Shown here: positions 1 to 6,014 of the stretch, in pieces
Layout: each line of letters opens with the position of its first letter
How positions within the stretch are numbered: the stretch's first letter is position 1
Assembly: GCA_021788795.1 (NCBI GenBank)
Contig: JAJYKG010000136.1
Location: forward strand, 1 to 6,014
Length of the DNA: 6,014 nt
Reading direction: 5' to 3'
Source: Thermoplasmata archaeon
Lineage (GTDB): Archaea > Thermoplasmatota > Thermoplasmata > RBG-16-68-12
The notes under the pieces: generated by a model
Told to the model about the DNA's origin: nothing
The model's database searches: none
The model's input: only the letters and a program-made list of their open reading frames with translations
Position numbers and translations under genes: made by a program

Positions 1-198
1 TCTCGCGGTCCCGCCGCTCGGCGCGGTGAGGCCGAGCCAGAGGCGGATCGTGGTGGTCTTCCCGGCCCCGTTGGGCCCGAGGAGCCCGAAGATCGTCCCC
101 CGCGGGACCAAAAGCGTGAGGCCGCGGAGGGCCTGGATCCCCCCGAAGCTCTTCGAGAGGCCCTTGCAGACGATGGCCGGAATCGCCTCCGGGCGCAC
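1..198 (-). CDS. ABC transporter ATP-binding protein, N-terminal part (cut by window edge)
   Basis: The 66 visible residues are the start of an ABC ATPase domain. The opening strand is followed by the A-loop segment KGLSKSFGGIQAL, where the aromatic F18 is expected to stack on the adenine of ATP. The Walker A motif GPNGAGKTT lies at residues 41-49, followed by TIRLWLGLTAPSGG, the usual first helix and turn. The wording is closest to the ABC-2/CcmA-type exporters (drug, lipid or polysaccharide export), but Walker B, the signature motif and the permease lie outside the window, so the substrate cannot be named. I chose GTG at 198 because GGGAG at 204-208 sits 5 bases upstream and the ABC fold begins about 9 residues later. 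A GTG at 249, directly after an in-frame TAA, would add 17 residues (with V18 becoming this start) but has no clear ribosome-binding site. The gene follows the large surface-protein gene in the same direction and is probably in its transcript. Confidence 0.93.
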   Translation of the reverse strand, partial: MRPEAIPAIVCKGLSKSFGGIQALRGLTLLVPRGTIFGLLGPNGAGKTTTIRLWLGLTAPSGGTAR

Positions 199-203
199 GG
201 GGA

Positions 204-208
204 CTCCC
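204..208 (-). promoter_or_regulatory. Ribosome-binding site GGGAG that favours the GTG start at 198
   Basis: GGGAG on the minus strand is 5 bases before the GTG at 198. It decides between that start and the longer GTG at 249, which has no comparable purine-rich site in front of it. Confidence 0.5.
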
Positions 209-284
209 GGTCCGGACGAGGCGCCTCGGAGGCGATAATCCTCCGCCACTTACCGTACGTGAGGCCCACCGCGGCGGACCGCGC

Positions 285-725
285 TCACGCGGGCCTCGAC
301 TTCACCAGGGACCAGGGGCGCTTCGTCTCCACGAAGCCCTCCCGCAGGAGGTCCTGCGTGCCCTCCACGCGGGCCATGTCCCCGTCCCAGCGGTCGAAGA
401 CGTCGCCGTACGCGGCCTCGACGCGGTCCAGGACGGACCGGACCTTCTTGCGGATGAGCCCGGAGTCGCGGCCCTGGTAGATGACCGCCAGGTAGACGAG
501 CTTCCCGCGCTCGATCAGGACGTGGTAGTCGCCGAACTCGAGCTGGTGCAGCTCCCGGTGCTCCCCGTACGTGAACGCGTCCTTCACGAAGTCCTGGACG
601 GCCGTCAGCATGCCGCTGAGCTGGTCCTCGTCCTTCTCGAGCCCGCCGCCCTCGGCGAGGTGCGAGACGAGGATGCCGTCGCGGTAGATCAGGAAGACGT
701 CCTCGATCCGCACGCGGTAGCGGCG
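285..725 (-). other. Cytoplasmic roadblock/longin-like alpha-beta domain of the surface protein
   Basis: Residues 1094-1239 differ sharply from the rest: charged, lysine- and glutamate-containing, with no repeats. The predicted order is strand (IEDVFLIYRDG), strand (ILVSHLAEG), acidic loop (LEKDEDQ), amphipathic helix (LSGMLTAVQDFVKDAF), strands (HQLEFGDYHVLIERG and KLVYLAVIYQG), then a long helix from about 1183 (LIRKKVRSVLDRVEAAYG) and a tail. This beta-beta-alpha-beta-beta-alpha order, with a (Y)RDG turn and a GMLTAVQDFVKD-type helix, matches the profilin-like roadblock/longin architecture, whose members usually regulate or scaffold small GTPases. The assignment rests on secondary-structure order and recall of similar archaeal membrane proteins, not on a search. 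Confidence 0.5.
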
Positions 726-3700
726 GTACACGAAGAGCACGACGAGGGTGCCGAGGCCGGAGGTCACGCCGACGAACAGGACCAGGCCCAGGTAGTCCGG
801 CAAGACGACGACCGAGGACGGCGGGGAATGCGCGCTCGCGAGGACGGCGCCCACGCTGTTCGTGTACCGGACGCCGAAGGCGTTGAAGATCTGCGCGTTC
901 CCGGGGGTCCCGTCGGCCACCTTCACGACCACGCGGATCACGAGGGCCTGGCCCGGCGCGACGTCCTGGAAGGTCCAGTTCAGCGTCGGCGTGCCCGCGC
1001 CCGCCGCCGTCGCGGTCGCCGTGTAGTAGAGGACGCTGAGCCGCGCGTCGAAGGTGTCCGTGAGCCAGACGGTCTGCGCGGGGGTCGAGCCGACGTTCCT
1101 CGCGACGAGGGTGTAGGCGAAGCTGCTCCCGGCGTCCGTCCGGTTGCTGTCCGCCCAGACGTCGAGGGCGAAGGAGGGCGCCCGGACGCTCACGGCCCCG
1201 GCGACCTCGGAGGCGGGGCGCGGGTTCCCGCCGGAATCGAGGGCCTGGACCGACAGGGAGAAGGCCGCCGTCGAGCGGTCCGCGGCGGTCCCCTGCACCT
1301 CGAGCACCAGGGTGTACGTCCGCGGCCCGGGCGCGACGTCCGGCCAGGACCAGGAGAACCCCGAGCCGAGCGGGGTCCGGGCCGCGCCGAACGTGTCGTT
1401 GACGTAGGCGAGGCCCGCGGGCAGGGTGAGGTTGAGCCAGACCGCGGAGGCGGTCCCGGTGCCGGCGTTCCCGCCCGTCAGGGTGAAGGTCACCGCGGTG
1501 CCCGCCTCCGCCGTGACGTTCGGGGGGCTGAGCCGGAAGGAGACGTCCGGCAGCGCGACGCGGACCGTCGCCGCGGGAACGGGCACCGCCGCGAGGAGGT
1601 TCCCGAACCCGTCCGTCGGCCGCAGGCTGCCGGAGACCGTGAGCGCCGCGCCGTCCGTCACGGTGGACGCCGCGGCGACGGAGACCGGGACGCGGTCCGC
1701 CCCCACGCTCGCGTTCGGGAGGACGAGGAAGACCTGCGAGCCCGCCACGGTCGAGGGCACGCCCGCCCCCAGGAAGCTCAGGGAGGGCCCCAGGGTGAGG
1801 TTGAGCCAGGTCGTGCCCGCGGGCTCGTTGCCGGCGTTCGTGAAGTTCACGTACAGGGGCAGGGGCACGATCGGCACCGCGGACGGCACGCCGAAGGACG
1901 CGGTGGCCGAGGCGATCGCCGGCGATGCGACCGGGAGCGGGAGGACGCTGGTCTGGTCCGGCATGAGCAGCCCGTTGAGGCTCGTGTCGTTCAGGCCGAT
2001 CGTGTTCCGGAGGGACGCGCCCCCCGGGAGGCCCGCGCCCGCGCGGGCGGTCAACGTGAAGGCCAGGACGACGGGCGTCGACGTCCCCGCGGCCATCCCG
2101 GGGAACGTCCAGCGCACCTGGCCGCCCGCGACGCTGGGGCTCACCGGCGCGGTGTCCGAGACGTACGCGAGGCCGGAGGGGAGCGTGTCGTTCAGCCAGA
2201 CGGTCTGGGCGGCGTCCCCCGTGTTCACGAGGCCGATCGAGAAGACGACGGTCTGGTTCGAGTGCACCGCGTTCGCGGGGACGCTCGACTGGCTCAGCGC
2301 GAGGATCGGGCCGTTGAGGACGACGTCCGCGTGGCTCTGGAGGGAGGGCCCCGGGAACCCCTGCGGGTCCGAGTCGTTCAGGAAGGCCCAGTTCCGGATG
2401 TAGGCGACGCCGGAGGCGCCCTTCACCTGGGCGGTGATCTGCACCGAGTAGCTGCCGGGGGCGACGTTCGGGAAGGACCAGGAGTACGCGCTGCCCGAAC
2501 CCGCGGCGCTGGGGCTGCTCGACACGTAGGCCTCCTGGCTCGGGAGCGTGTCGTTGATCCCGACACGGCCCGCGGGACCGGTGCCCGTGTTGTTGTACCA
2601 GATCGTGTAGGTGACCTTGGTCCCGGTCTTCGCCTGGACGGTGTTCGCCGTCTTCTGCAGGGTGAACGACGGCGCGCGCACGACCGCGCCGCCCGCGGCG
2701 ATGTCCGTGGCCCCGCTCCGCTCGATCGCGGTCACCCGGACCGCGTACGTGCCGACCGCGAGGGGCGGGGCCAGGGTGAAGCGGAAGAGCTTCCAGGCGG
2801 AGGGGCTCGAGGGGTCCACCGCGGCCGCGGGCAGGAGCGACTGCCACGTGGCGACGGGCCCGGCGGGCCCGGTCACGTTGAGGCGCGCGTCGACGATCTG
2901 CGCGCTGCCGAGCGGGTCGGAGACGTTCGCGGTGACCACGAGGGAGGACTTGGGCGAGAGGTACGTCGTCGGCGAGAGGGCGGGCTGGAGGGCGTCCACG
3001 GAGGCGTACGTGGTCGTCTGGACGCTCACCCGGGACGGCTCCGCGGTCGCGTTCGTCGCCAGGGCGGCGCTCTGCGTGCTCGCGGCCGTGTTCAGCACCT
3101 GGAGGCGGACCTGGTCCCCGGCCGCGAACCGGTAGTCCAGGGAGGGGAACGTGTAGAAGAGGGTCCAGTACCCGGAGCCCGTGACGGTGTAGGTCTGCTC
3201 GACCGCCGCGACCGGGGTCGTCACGCTGCCGCTCACGTCGAGCAGGGTGAGGTTCACCTCCAGCGTGGCGGGGGAGGTCAGGGGCTGGACGTAGAGGACC
3301 GCGGTCGCGTTGAGCACGCGGAACGACCGGGCGAGCGGGGACGCGAGGTCGAAGTTGACCGCGGGGCCGCCCGCCGCCAGCGAGAACGTGCCCGGGGGCT
3401 GGAGGGGCCCCGAGGGCGGGACCGGGCTCAGGGCGCCCGCCAGGAGGGCGTTCCATCCGAGGTACAGGGGCTCCGTGACGACCCCGACGAGGACCGAGGC
3501 GCTCGCGGGGCCCTGGAACTGCTGGCCCCCCGAGCCGTCGGCGTACACGAGCGTGGCGGAGACGGCGAGCCGGCTCCCCGGGACCACGCCGACGTCCACG
3601 ACGAACGTCATGCCGAAGGAGTGCAGCCCGAGCGGCAGGCCCGTGAACCGGTAGTCCGGGTAGCCGCTGAGGTTCCCGGAGGCCGTGTCGCCCGCGAACG

Positions 3701-4004
3701 CGAGGCCGCCCACGGCCGTGACGTTGATCCAGGCCGCGGGCGCGGCCTGCGTCCCCGTGTTGTTGAAGTAGACCGTGAAGGGGACCGAGTCCGTCGGCTC
3801 GGCCTGCGCCGAGGAGGCGGTCAGGGCGAAGGAGAACGAGGCCGCCTGCGGGGACACGCCGACCGGAGAGGCGGGCGCGATCCCGAAGGGGGCCGCGGGA
3901 GCGCGGGCCGGGACCCCGGGCCCGGGCGGGGCGAGGGACAGGAGCGGGGCGAGCACGAGGGCCAGGAGGACGGCCATGGCTGCCTCTGAAGCTCGCGGAT
4001 TCAC
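285..4004 (-). CDS. Large exported DUF11-repeat surface protein with one membrane span and a cytoplasmic roadblock/longin-like domain
   Basis: Complete protein of 1,239 residues from GTG 4004; role unknown, probably an envelope stalk or receptor. Order: a signal sequence with core MAVLLALVLAPLLSLA; a DUF11-like repeat at about 56-174; a beta-sandwich-like segment at 179-328; an Ig-like segment at 333-443; five tandem DUF11-like repeats at 444-1068; one membrane span at 1071-1093 (YLGLVLFVGVTSGLGTLVV, then LFVY) followed by RRYRVR; and a cytoplasmic domain at 1094-1239. Twenty-two N-X-S/T sequons all precede the span, and no asparagine follows it, which fits an outside stalk that may be N-glycosylated. 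There is no cysteine. Start choice: GTG 4004 has GAGG 7 bases upstream; GTG 4010 is too close to that site; ATG 3977 has AGAGG 5 bases upstream and is a real alternative, leaving the signal core without a charged leader. The downstream ABC ATPase is probably co-transcribed. Domain order is well supported; function is not. Confidence 0.93.
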   Translation of the reverse strand: MNPRASEAAMAVLLALVLAPLLSLAPPGPGVPARAPAAPFGIAPASPVGVSPQAASFSFALTASSAQAEPTDSVPFTVYFNNTGTQAAPAAWINVTAVGGLAFAGDTASGNLSGYPDYRFTGLPLGLHSFGMTFVVDVGVVPGSRLAVSATLVYADGSGGQQFQGPASASVLVGVVTEPLYLGWNALLAGALSPVPPSGPLQPPGTFSLAAGGPAVNFDLASPLARSFRVLNATAVLYVQPLTSPATLEVNLTLLDVSGSVTTPVAAVEQTYTVTGSGYWTLFYTFPSLDYRFAAGDQVRLQVLNTAASTQSAALATNATAEPSRVSVQTTTYASVDALQPALSPTTYLSPKSSLVVTANVSDPLGSAQIVDARLNVTGPAGPVATWQSLLPAAAVDPSSPSAWKLFRFTLAPPLAVGTYAVRVTAIERSGATDIAAGGAVVRAPSFTLQKTANTVQAKTGTKVTYTIWYNNTGTGPAGRVGINDTLPSQEAYVSSSPSAAGSGSAYSWSFPNVAPGSYSVQITAQVKGASGVAYIRNWAFLNDSDPQGFPGPSLQSHADVVLNGPILALSQSSVPANAVHSNQTVVFSIGLVNTGDAAQTVWLNDTLPSGLAYVSDTAPVSPSVAGGQVRWTFPGMAAGTSTPVVLAFTLTARAGAGLPGGASLRNTIGLNDTSLNGLLMPDQTSVLPLPVASPAIASATASFGVPSAVPIVPLPLYVNFTNAGNEPAGTTWLNLTLGPSLSFLGAGVPSTVAGSQVFLVLPNASVGADRVPVSVAAASTVTDGAALTVSGSLRPTDGFGNLLAAVPVPAATVRVALPDVSFRLSPPNVTAEAGTAVTFTLTGGNAGTGTASAVWLNLTLPAGLAYVNDTFGAARTPLGSGFSWSWPDVAPGPRTYTLVLEVQGTAADRSTAAFSLSVQALDSGGNPRPASEVAGAVSVRAPSFALDVWADSNRTDAGSSFAYTLVARNVGSTPAQTVWLTDTFDARLSVLYYTATATAAGAGTPTLNWTFQDVAPGQALVIRVVVKVADGTPGNAQIFNAFGVRYTNSVGAVLASAHSPPSSVVVLPDYLGLVLFVGVTSGLGTLVVLFVYRRYRVRIEDVFLIYRDGILVSHLAEGGGLEKDEDQLSGMLTAVQDFVKDAFTYGEHRELHQLEFGDYHVLIERGKLVYLAVIYQGRDSGLIRKKVRSVLDRVEAAYGDVFDRWDGDMARVEGTQDLLREGFVETKRPWSLVKSRPA
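726..794 (-). other. Single transmembrane segment of the surface protein
   Basis: Residues 1071-1093 form an uncharged hydrophobic stretch of 23 residues that ends in VLFVY and is followed at once by RRYRVR. The positive charges after the span place the C-terminal domain in the cytoplasm and the repeat stalk outside. Confidence 0.9.
801..2675 (-). repeat. Five tandem DUF11-like beta repeats encoded in the surface-protein gene
   Basis: These are protein repeats of about 120-130 residues. The shared core is an N-(N/T/A/V)-G phrase such as YNNTGTGPA, VNTGDAAQ, TNAGNEPA, GNAGTGTA or RNVGSTPA. It is followed by a (V/W)-x-(N/T)-(D/L)-T segment such as VWLNDTLPSGLAYV or VWLNLTLPAGLAYV, and then by a W-F/W-P-x-V/M-A-P/A-G turn. 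The anchor residues are N484, N605, N735, N858 and T982, spaced 121, 130, 123 and 124. A sixth, more distant member (anchor N94) lies near the N-terminus and is separated by two other beta domains. DUF11 repeats are known from archaeal and bacterial cell-surface proteins, where they form rods of Ig-like domains. DNA identity between copies is low apart from short echoes such as the complement of ggtgaggttgagccag at about 1425 and 1795, so the duplication is old. Confidence 0.85.
3021..3470 (-). other. Beta-sandwich-like domain between DUF11 repeats (residues 179-328)
   Basis: This part of the surface protein does not follow the DUF11 pattern. It opens with PLYLGWNALLAGALSPVPPS, has a proline/glycine-rich loop, and continues with alternating strands such as RVLNATAVLYVQPLT, ATLEVNLTLLDVSGSV, YWTLFYTFPSLDY and GDQVRLQVLNTA. 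The pattern resembles a jelly-roll or carbohydrate-binding-like sandwich seen in exported archaeal proteins. I recognise the style but cannot assign a named family. It is followed by an Ig-like segment (about 333-443) containing SDPLGSAQIVDARLNVTGP. Confidence 0.45.
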
Positions 4005-4011
4005 TCCCACG

Positions 4012-4015
4012 CCTC
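4012..4015 (-). promoter_or_regulatory. Ribosome-binding site GAGG for the surface-protein GTG start at 4004
   Basis: GAGG on the minus strand is 7 bases before GTG 4004 and only 1 base before GTG 4010, so it argues against the longest reading. A competing AGAGG at 3983-3987 stands 5 bases before ATG 3977. Confidence 0.4.
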
Positions 4016-4072
4016 GGAGGGCTTCGTTGCTCGATCAGGATAGATGACCTCACCGTCGCGGTTATCCTCCCT

Positions 4073-4083
4073 GATTATTTTCC
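4073..4083 (-). promoter_or_regulatory. Candidate archaeal TATA/BRE element for the surface-protein gene
   Basis: Read on the minus strand this is GGAAAATAATC, the most AT-rich stretch in a GC-rich window and preceded by purines as a BRE would be. With the usual 24-27 base spacing, transcription would begin near 4050, giving a leader of about 45 bases to GTG 4004 with room for its ribosome-binding site. On the plus strand the same patch reads GATTATTTTCC and could serve the divergent PLD gene with a leader of about 70 bases. The call depends on the organism being an archaeon. Confidence 0.35.
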
Positions 4084-4172
4084 GCGGCCCCCGCGGACTC
4101 GGACGCATCCCGGTCCCCATGTAGCGTGCCTGTACGGCCCCGCCTTATCCCGCGGTCCGTCCGTGGCCGCGG
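4082..4172. repeat. Four CCGCGG palindromes in the divergent intergenic region
   Basis: CCGCGG occurs at 4082-4087, 4091-4096, 4150-4155 and 4167-4172. The first pair is separated by 3 bases and abuts the AT-rich patch; the second pair is separated by 11 bases and ends 1 base before the GTG at 4174. Each copy is its own reverse complement, so each pair can form a hairpin or a two-site protein target. In DNA this rich in G+C some copies are expected by chance. Confidence 0.35.
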
Positions 4173-4173
4173 C

Positions 4174-6014
4174 GTGAGCGGTGCGAGGCGCGCGGCCGGC
4201 ATGGTCCTGCTGGCGGTCCTCCTCGCCTCGAACTCCCTCCCCTCCGGCTGCGGCGCGGACGTCCCTCCTCCCCCTCCGCCCGCGGCCCTTTTTCCGGCGG
4301 ACGCGGCCGCCGCGGCGGTGCACATCGTCCGCGTCTACCCGAACGCGGCGCGGGACGACGAGTTCATCGAGCTGGGGAACGCCGGCGGCGCGCCGGCGGA
4401 CCTGGGCGGCTGGTCCCTGACGGACGGCGAGGCGAGCGCCGTCTTCCCGCCGTCCACCTGGCTCGAGGCCGGGGGCCGCCTCCTTGCGACGCGGAACGCG
4501 ACGAGCTACGCGGAGGACGAGCGGCGCCGCGCGGACTTCACGTACGACCGCGGCGAGGCCCGGCCCATGGAGGGCGGGGTCCTCCGCCTCGCGGACGCGG
4601 GGGACGAGGTCCTGCTCTGCGACGCGGCGGGGCGCGTCGCCGACGCCTACGTGTACGGCGCGTCGGCGTACGCGGGCGCGGGCTGGAACGGCACCCCCGC
4701 ACCGGCTCCCGGGCGCGGGGAGATCGCCACGCGGGCGGCCTCCGCCGAGGGCTGGGAGGACCACGACGACGCCTCGGACTGGGACGGGATCCGGAGGTTC
4801 CGCCTCGGGCAGTCCTCGTTCGATCCGCCGGCCGTCGACGTCGCGGCGGAGCCCTTGGTCCTGGTCTCGCCGGACGACGGCCGCGGGCGGATGCTCTCCT
4901 TCCTGGCCTCCGCGGACCGCACCCTCGAGGCGGCGGTCTACACCCTGACGAGCGAGGCCATCGCCGCGGTGCTCGCGGACCGCGCCCGGGCCGGCGTGCG
5001 CGTGCGCGTGCTCCTGGAGGGATCGCCCGTGGGCGGCGTGGAAGATCGCGAGCGAGGGCTCGTCGGCGGCCTCCTCGACGCGGGCGCCCAGGTCCGGTTC
5101 CTCTCGGGGGGCCTCGACGCCGTGAAGCGGTACCGCTACCTCCACGCGAAGTACGCGGTCGTGGACGGCGCGGCCGTCCTCGTGGGCTCGGAGAACTTCG
5201 GGGACTCCGGGTTCCCGGCGCCCGGGCAGGACGGCAACCGCGGCTGGTCCGTGATCGTCGAGGACCGGGCCCTGGCGCGCCAGCTCTGGGAGGTCTTCGA
5301 GGAGGACTTCGACCCCTCGCGCGCGGACTCCGTCCCCGCGACGGGGGCGGAGGACCCTGCGCCCGAACTCCCCGCGATCGTCCCCTGGTCCCCCGCCGCG
5401 GCCTCGGGAGCGCGGAGGATGCGCCTCATCGTCGGCCCGGACAACGCCCTCGCGGACGGCGCCGTCCTGGGCCGGTTCGCCTCCGCCCGGCGGCGGATCT
5501 GGATCGAAGCCTTCTACGCGGACGACCCCTGGGGGAGCCGGCCGAACCCCTTCCTGGAGGCCGCGTTCGCCGCGGCGCGGCGCGGGGTTTCCGTCCGCAT
5601 CCTCCTCGACGGGAGCGGCTGGTCCGGGGAGGAGGTCACGGCCAACGACCTGCTTTCGGCCGCCCTCAATGACCGCGCGCGGCGGGAAGGCGTCGACCTG
5701 GAGGCCCGCGTCCTCCCGCCCACGGGGCCCGTGGAGCGGGTCCACAACAAGGGGGCCCTCGTCGACGGCGAGGTCGCGCTGGTCTCGAGCATGAACTGGG
5801 CCCGCGGCTCCGCGACGGAGAACCGCGAGGTCGGCGTCCTCATCGAGGACCCGGCGGTCGCGGCGCGCCTCGAGGCGGTCTTCCTCCAGGACTGGGAGGG
5901 ACGCCTCGCCTCGCAACCCGAGGGCCTCGTGATCGCGGACCCGGCGACCCTGCTCGCCCTCTACGCCTTCGTCGCCGCGGCGTCGGCCGCCTCGCGGCGC
6001 GAAATGAGACGGGG
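4174..6014 (+). CDS. Exported, membrane-anchored LTD-PLD phosphodiesterase (3' end outside window)
   Basis: At least 613 residues; the frame is open at the right edge. Predicted to hydrolyse phosphodiester bonds (nucleic acid or phospholipid) outside the cell. A signal sequence with charged start SGARRAAG and core MVLLAVLLA is followed by a polyproline linker. A lamin-tail domain spans about 50-165, with the hallmark DEFIELGN (62-69), DLGGWSLTDG (76-85) and LADAGDEVLLCDAAG. The two PLD halves carry H324/K326/D331 with GSEN (338-341), and H524/K526/D531 with SSMN (538-541); both histidines needed for the covalent phosphohistidine route are present. A hydrophobic segment at 590-607 followed by RREMRR is a likely C-terminal anchor with the enzyme outside. 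Starts: GTG 4174 gives a charged signal leader but has no ribosome-binding site; ATG 4201 has GAGG 12 bases upstream; GTG 4126 is less likely. Only two cysteines, C26 and C149; LPSGC at 22-26 is a poor lipobox. Substrate unproven; the LTD favours a secreted nuclease over cardiolipin synthase. Confidence 0.92.
   Translation, partial: MSGARRAAGMVLLAVLLASNSLPSGCGADVPPPPPPAALFPADAAAAAVHIVRVYPNAARDDEFIELGNAGGAPADLGGWSLTDGEASAVFPPSTWLEAGGRLLATRNATSYAEDERRRADFTYDRGEARPMEGGVLRLADAGDEVLLCDAAGRVADAYVYGASAYAGAGWNGTPAPAPGRGEIATRAASAEGWEDHDDASDWDGIRRFRLGQSSFDPPAVDVAAEPLVLVSPDDGRGRMLSFLASADRTLEAAVYTLTSEAIAAVLADRARAGVRVRVLLEGSPVGGVEDRERGLVGGLLDAGAQVRFLSGGLDAVKRYRYLHAKYAVVDGAAVLVGSENFGDSGFPAPGQDGNRGWSVIVEDRALARQLWEVFEEDFDPSRADSVPATGAEDPAPELPAIVPWSPAAASGARRMRLIVGPDNALADGAVLGRFASARRRIWIEAFYADDPWGSRPNPFLEAAFAAARRGVSVRILLDGSGWSGEEVTANDLLSAALNDRARREGVDLEARVLPPTGPVERVHNKGALVDGEVALVSSMNWARGSATENREVGVLIEDPAVAARLEAVFLQDWEGRLASQPEGLVIADPATLLALYAFVAAASAASRREMRR

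Noticed and set aside
26..238. A 70-codon plus-strand frame antisense to the ABC ATPase
   Set aside because: The minus strand encodes a clear Walker A ATPase start; the plus-strand product has no recognisable feature.
522..3989. A 1,155-codon open frame on the plus strand, antisense to the surface-protein gene
   Set aside because: It is rich in R, G, E and V with no hydrophobic core, signal or domain. The absence of stops follows from the codon bias of the real gene on the other strand.
285..4004. Sortase-anchored or archaeosortase-anchored wall protein
   Set aside because: There is no LPxTG or PGF-type signal, and the membrane span is followed by a folded domain of about 145 residues, not a short basic tail at the C-terminus.
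250..4053. A 1,267-codon open frame on the minus strand overlapping the whole surface-protein gene in another frame
   Set aside because: Its translation is an arginine-, proline- and glycine-rich low-complexity string with no domain, typical of a shifted frame in GC-rich DNA. The frame at 285-4004 shows a signal sequence, repeats and a membrane span.
4237..4251. LPSGC near the end of the PLD signal sequence as a lipoprotein attachment site
   Set aside because: Counting back from the cysteine, the residue expected to be L, V or I is proline, and a C-terminal membrane anchor already explains surface attachment.
4484..4948. A 154-codon plus-strand frame inside the PLD gene, rich in R, T and S
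   Set aside because: It is a shifted frame of the LTD and linker coding region; the composition is not protein-like.
4075..5916. A 613-codon open frame on the minus strand, antisense to the PLD gene
   Set aside because: Low-complexity, charge-rich translation. The plus-strand frame has two complete PLD motifs and a lamin-tail domain.

Overview
The window is very GC-rich (visibly around 70% G+C) and holds two partial genes and one complete gene. The complete gene encodes a large exported protein built from DUF11-type beta repeats, with one membrane span and a small cytoplasmic alpha/beta domain. It carries many N-X-S/T sequons and no cysteine. This style, with GTG starts and short GAGG/GGGAG ribosome-binding sites, suggests a high-GC archaeon, most likely an uncultured Thermoplasmatota-like lineage. 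That placement is an inference; a bacterial source is not excluded by anything in the sequence.

Layout. Positions 1-198 (minus strand) hold the N-terminal 66 residues of an ABC transporter ATPase, cut by the left edge just after the Walker A region. Positions 285-4004 (minus) hold the complete 1,239-residue surface protein: a signal sequence, one DUF11-like repeat, two other beta domains, five tandem DUF11-like repeats, a single membrane span, and a cytoplasmic domain that looks like a roadblock/longin-type fold. Positions 4005-4173 are a divergent intergenic region with the only AT-rich patch in the window (about 4060-4081) and four copies of CCGCGG. Positions 4174-6014 (plus) hold a predicted exported enzyme cut by the right edge: a signal sequence, a lamin-tail domain (LTD), two phospholipase D (PLD) half-domains each with a complete HxK(x)4D(x)6 [G/S]SxN motif, and a C-terminal membrane anchor.

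How the parts may work together. The surface protein and the ABC ATPase lie in the same direction with 86 bases (or 35, with the earlier start) between them, so they are probably co-transcribed. The PLD gene is divergent and shares the intergenic region. Both membrane proteins are predicted to face outward with a single C-terminal span. A cautious reading is a cell-envelope locus: an outward stalk that contacts something outside and signals or anchors inside through its cytoplasmic domain, a surface-tethered PLD-type phosphodiesterase (nuclease or phospholipase), and an ABC system. The functional link between them is inferred from position only.

No tRNA, rRNA, CRISPR array, insertion sequence or clear terminator was seen. 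Long open frames overlapping the two large genes in other frames are effects of the base composition and were left out.
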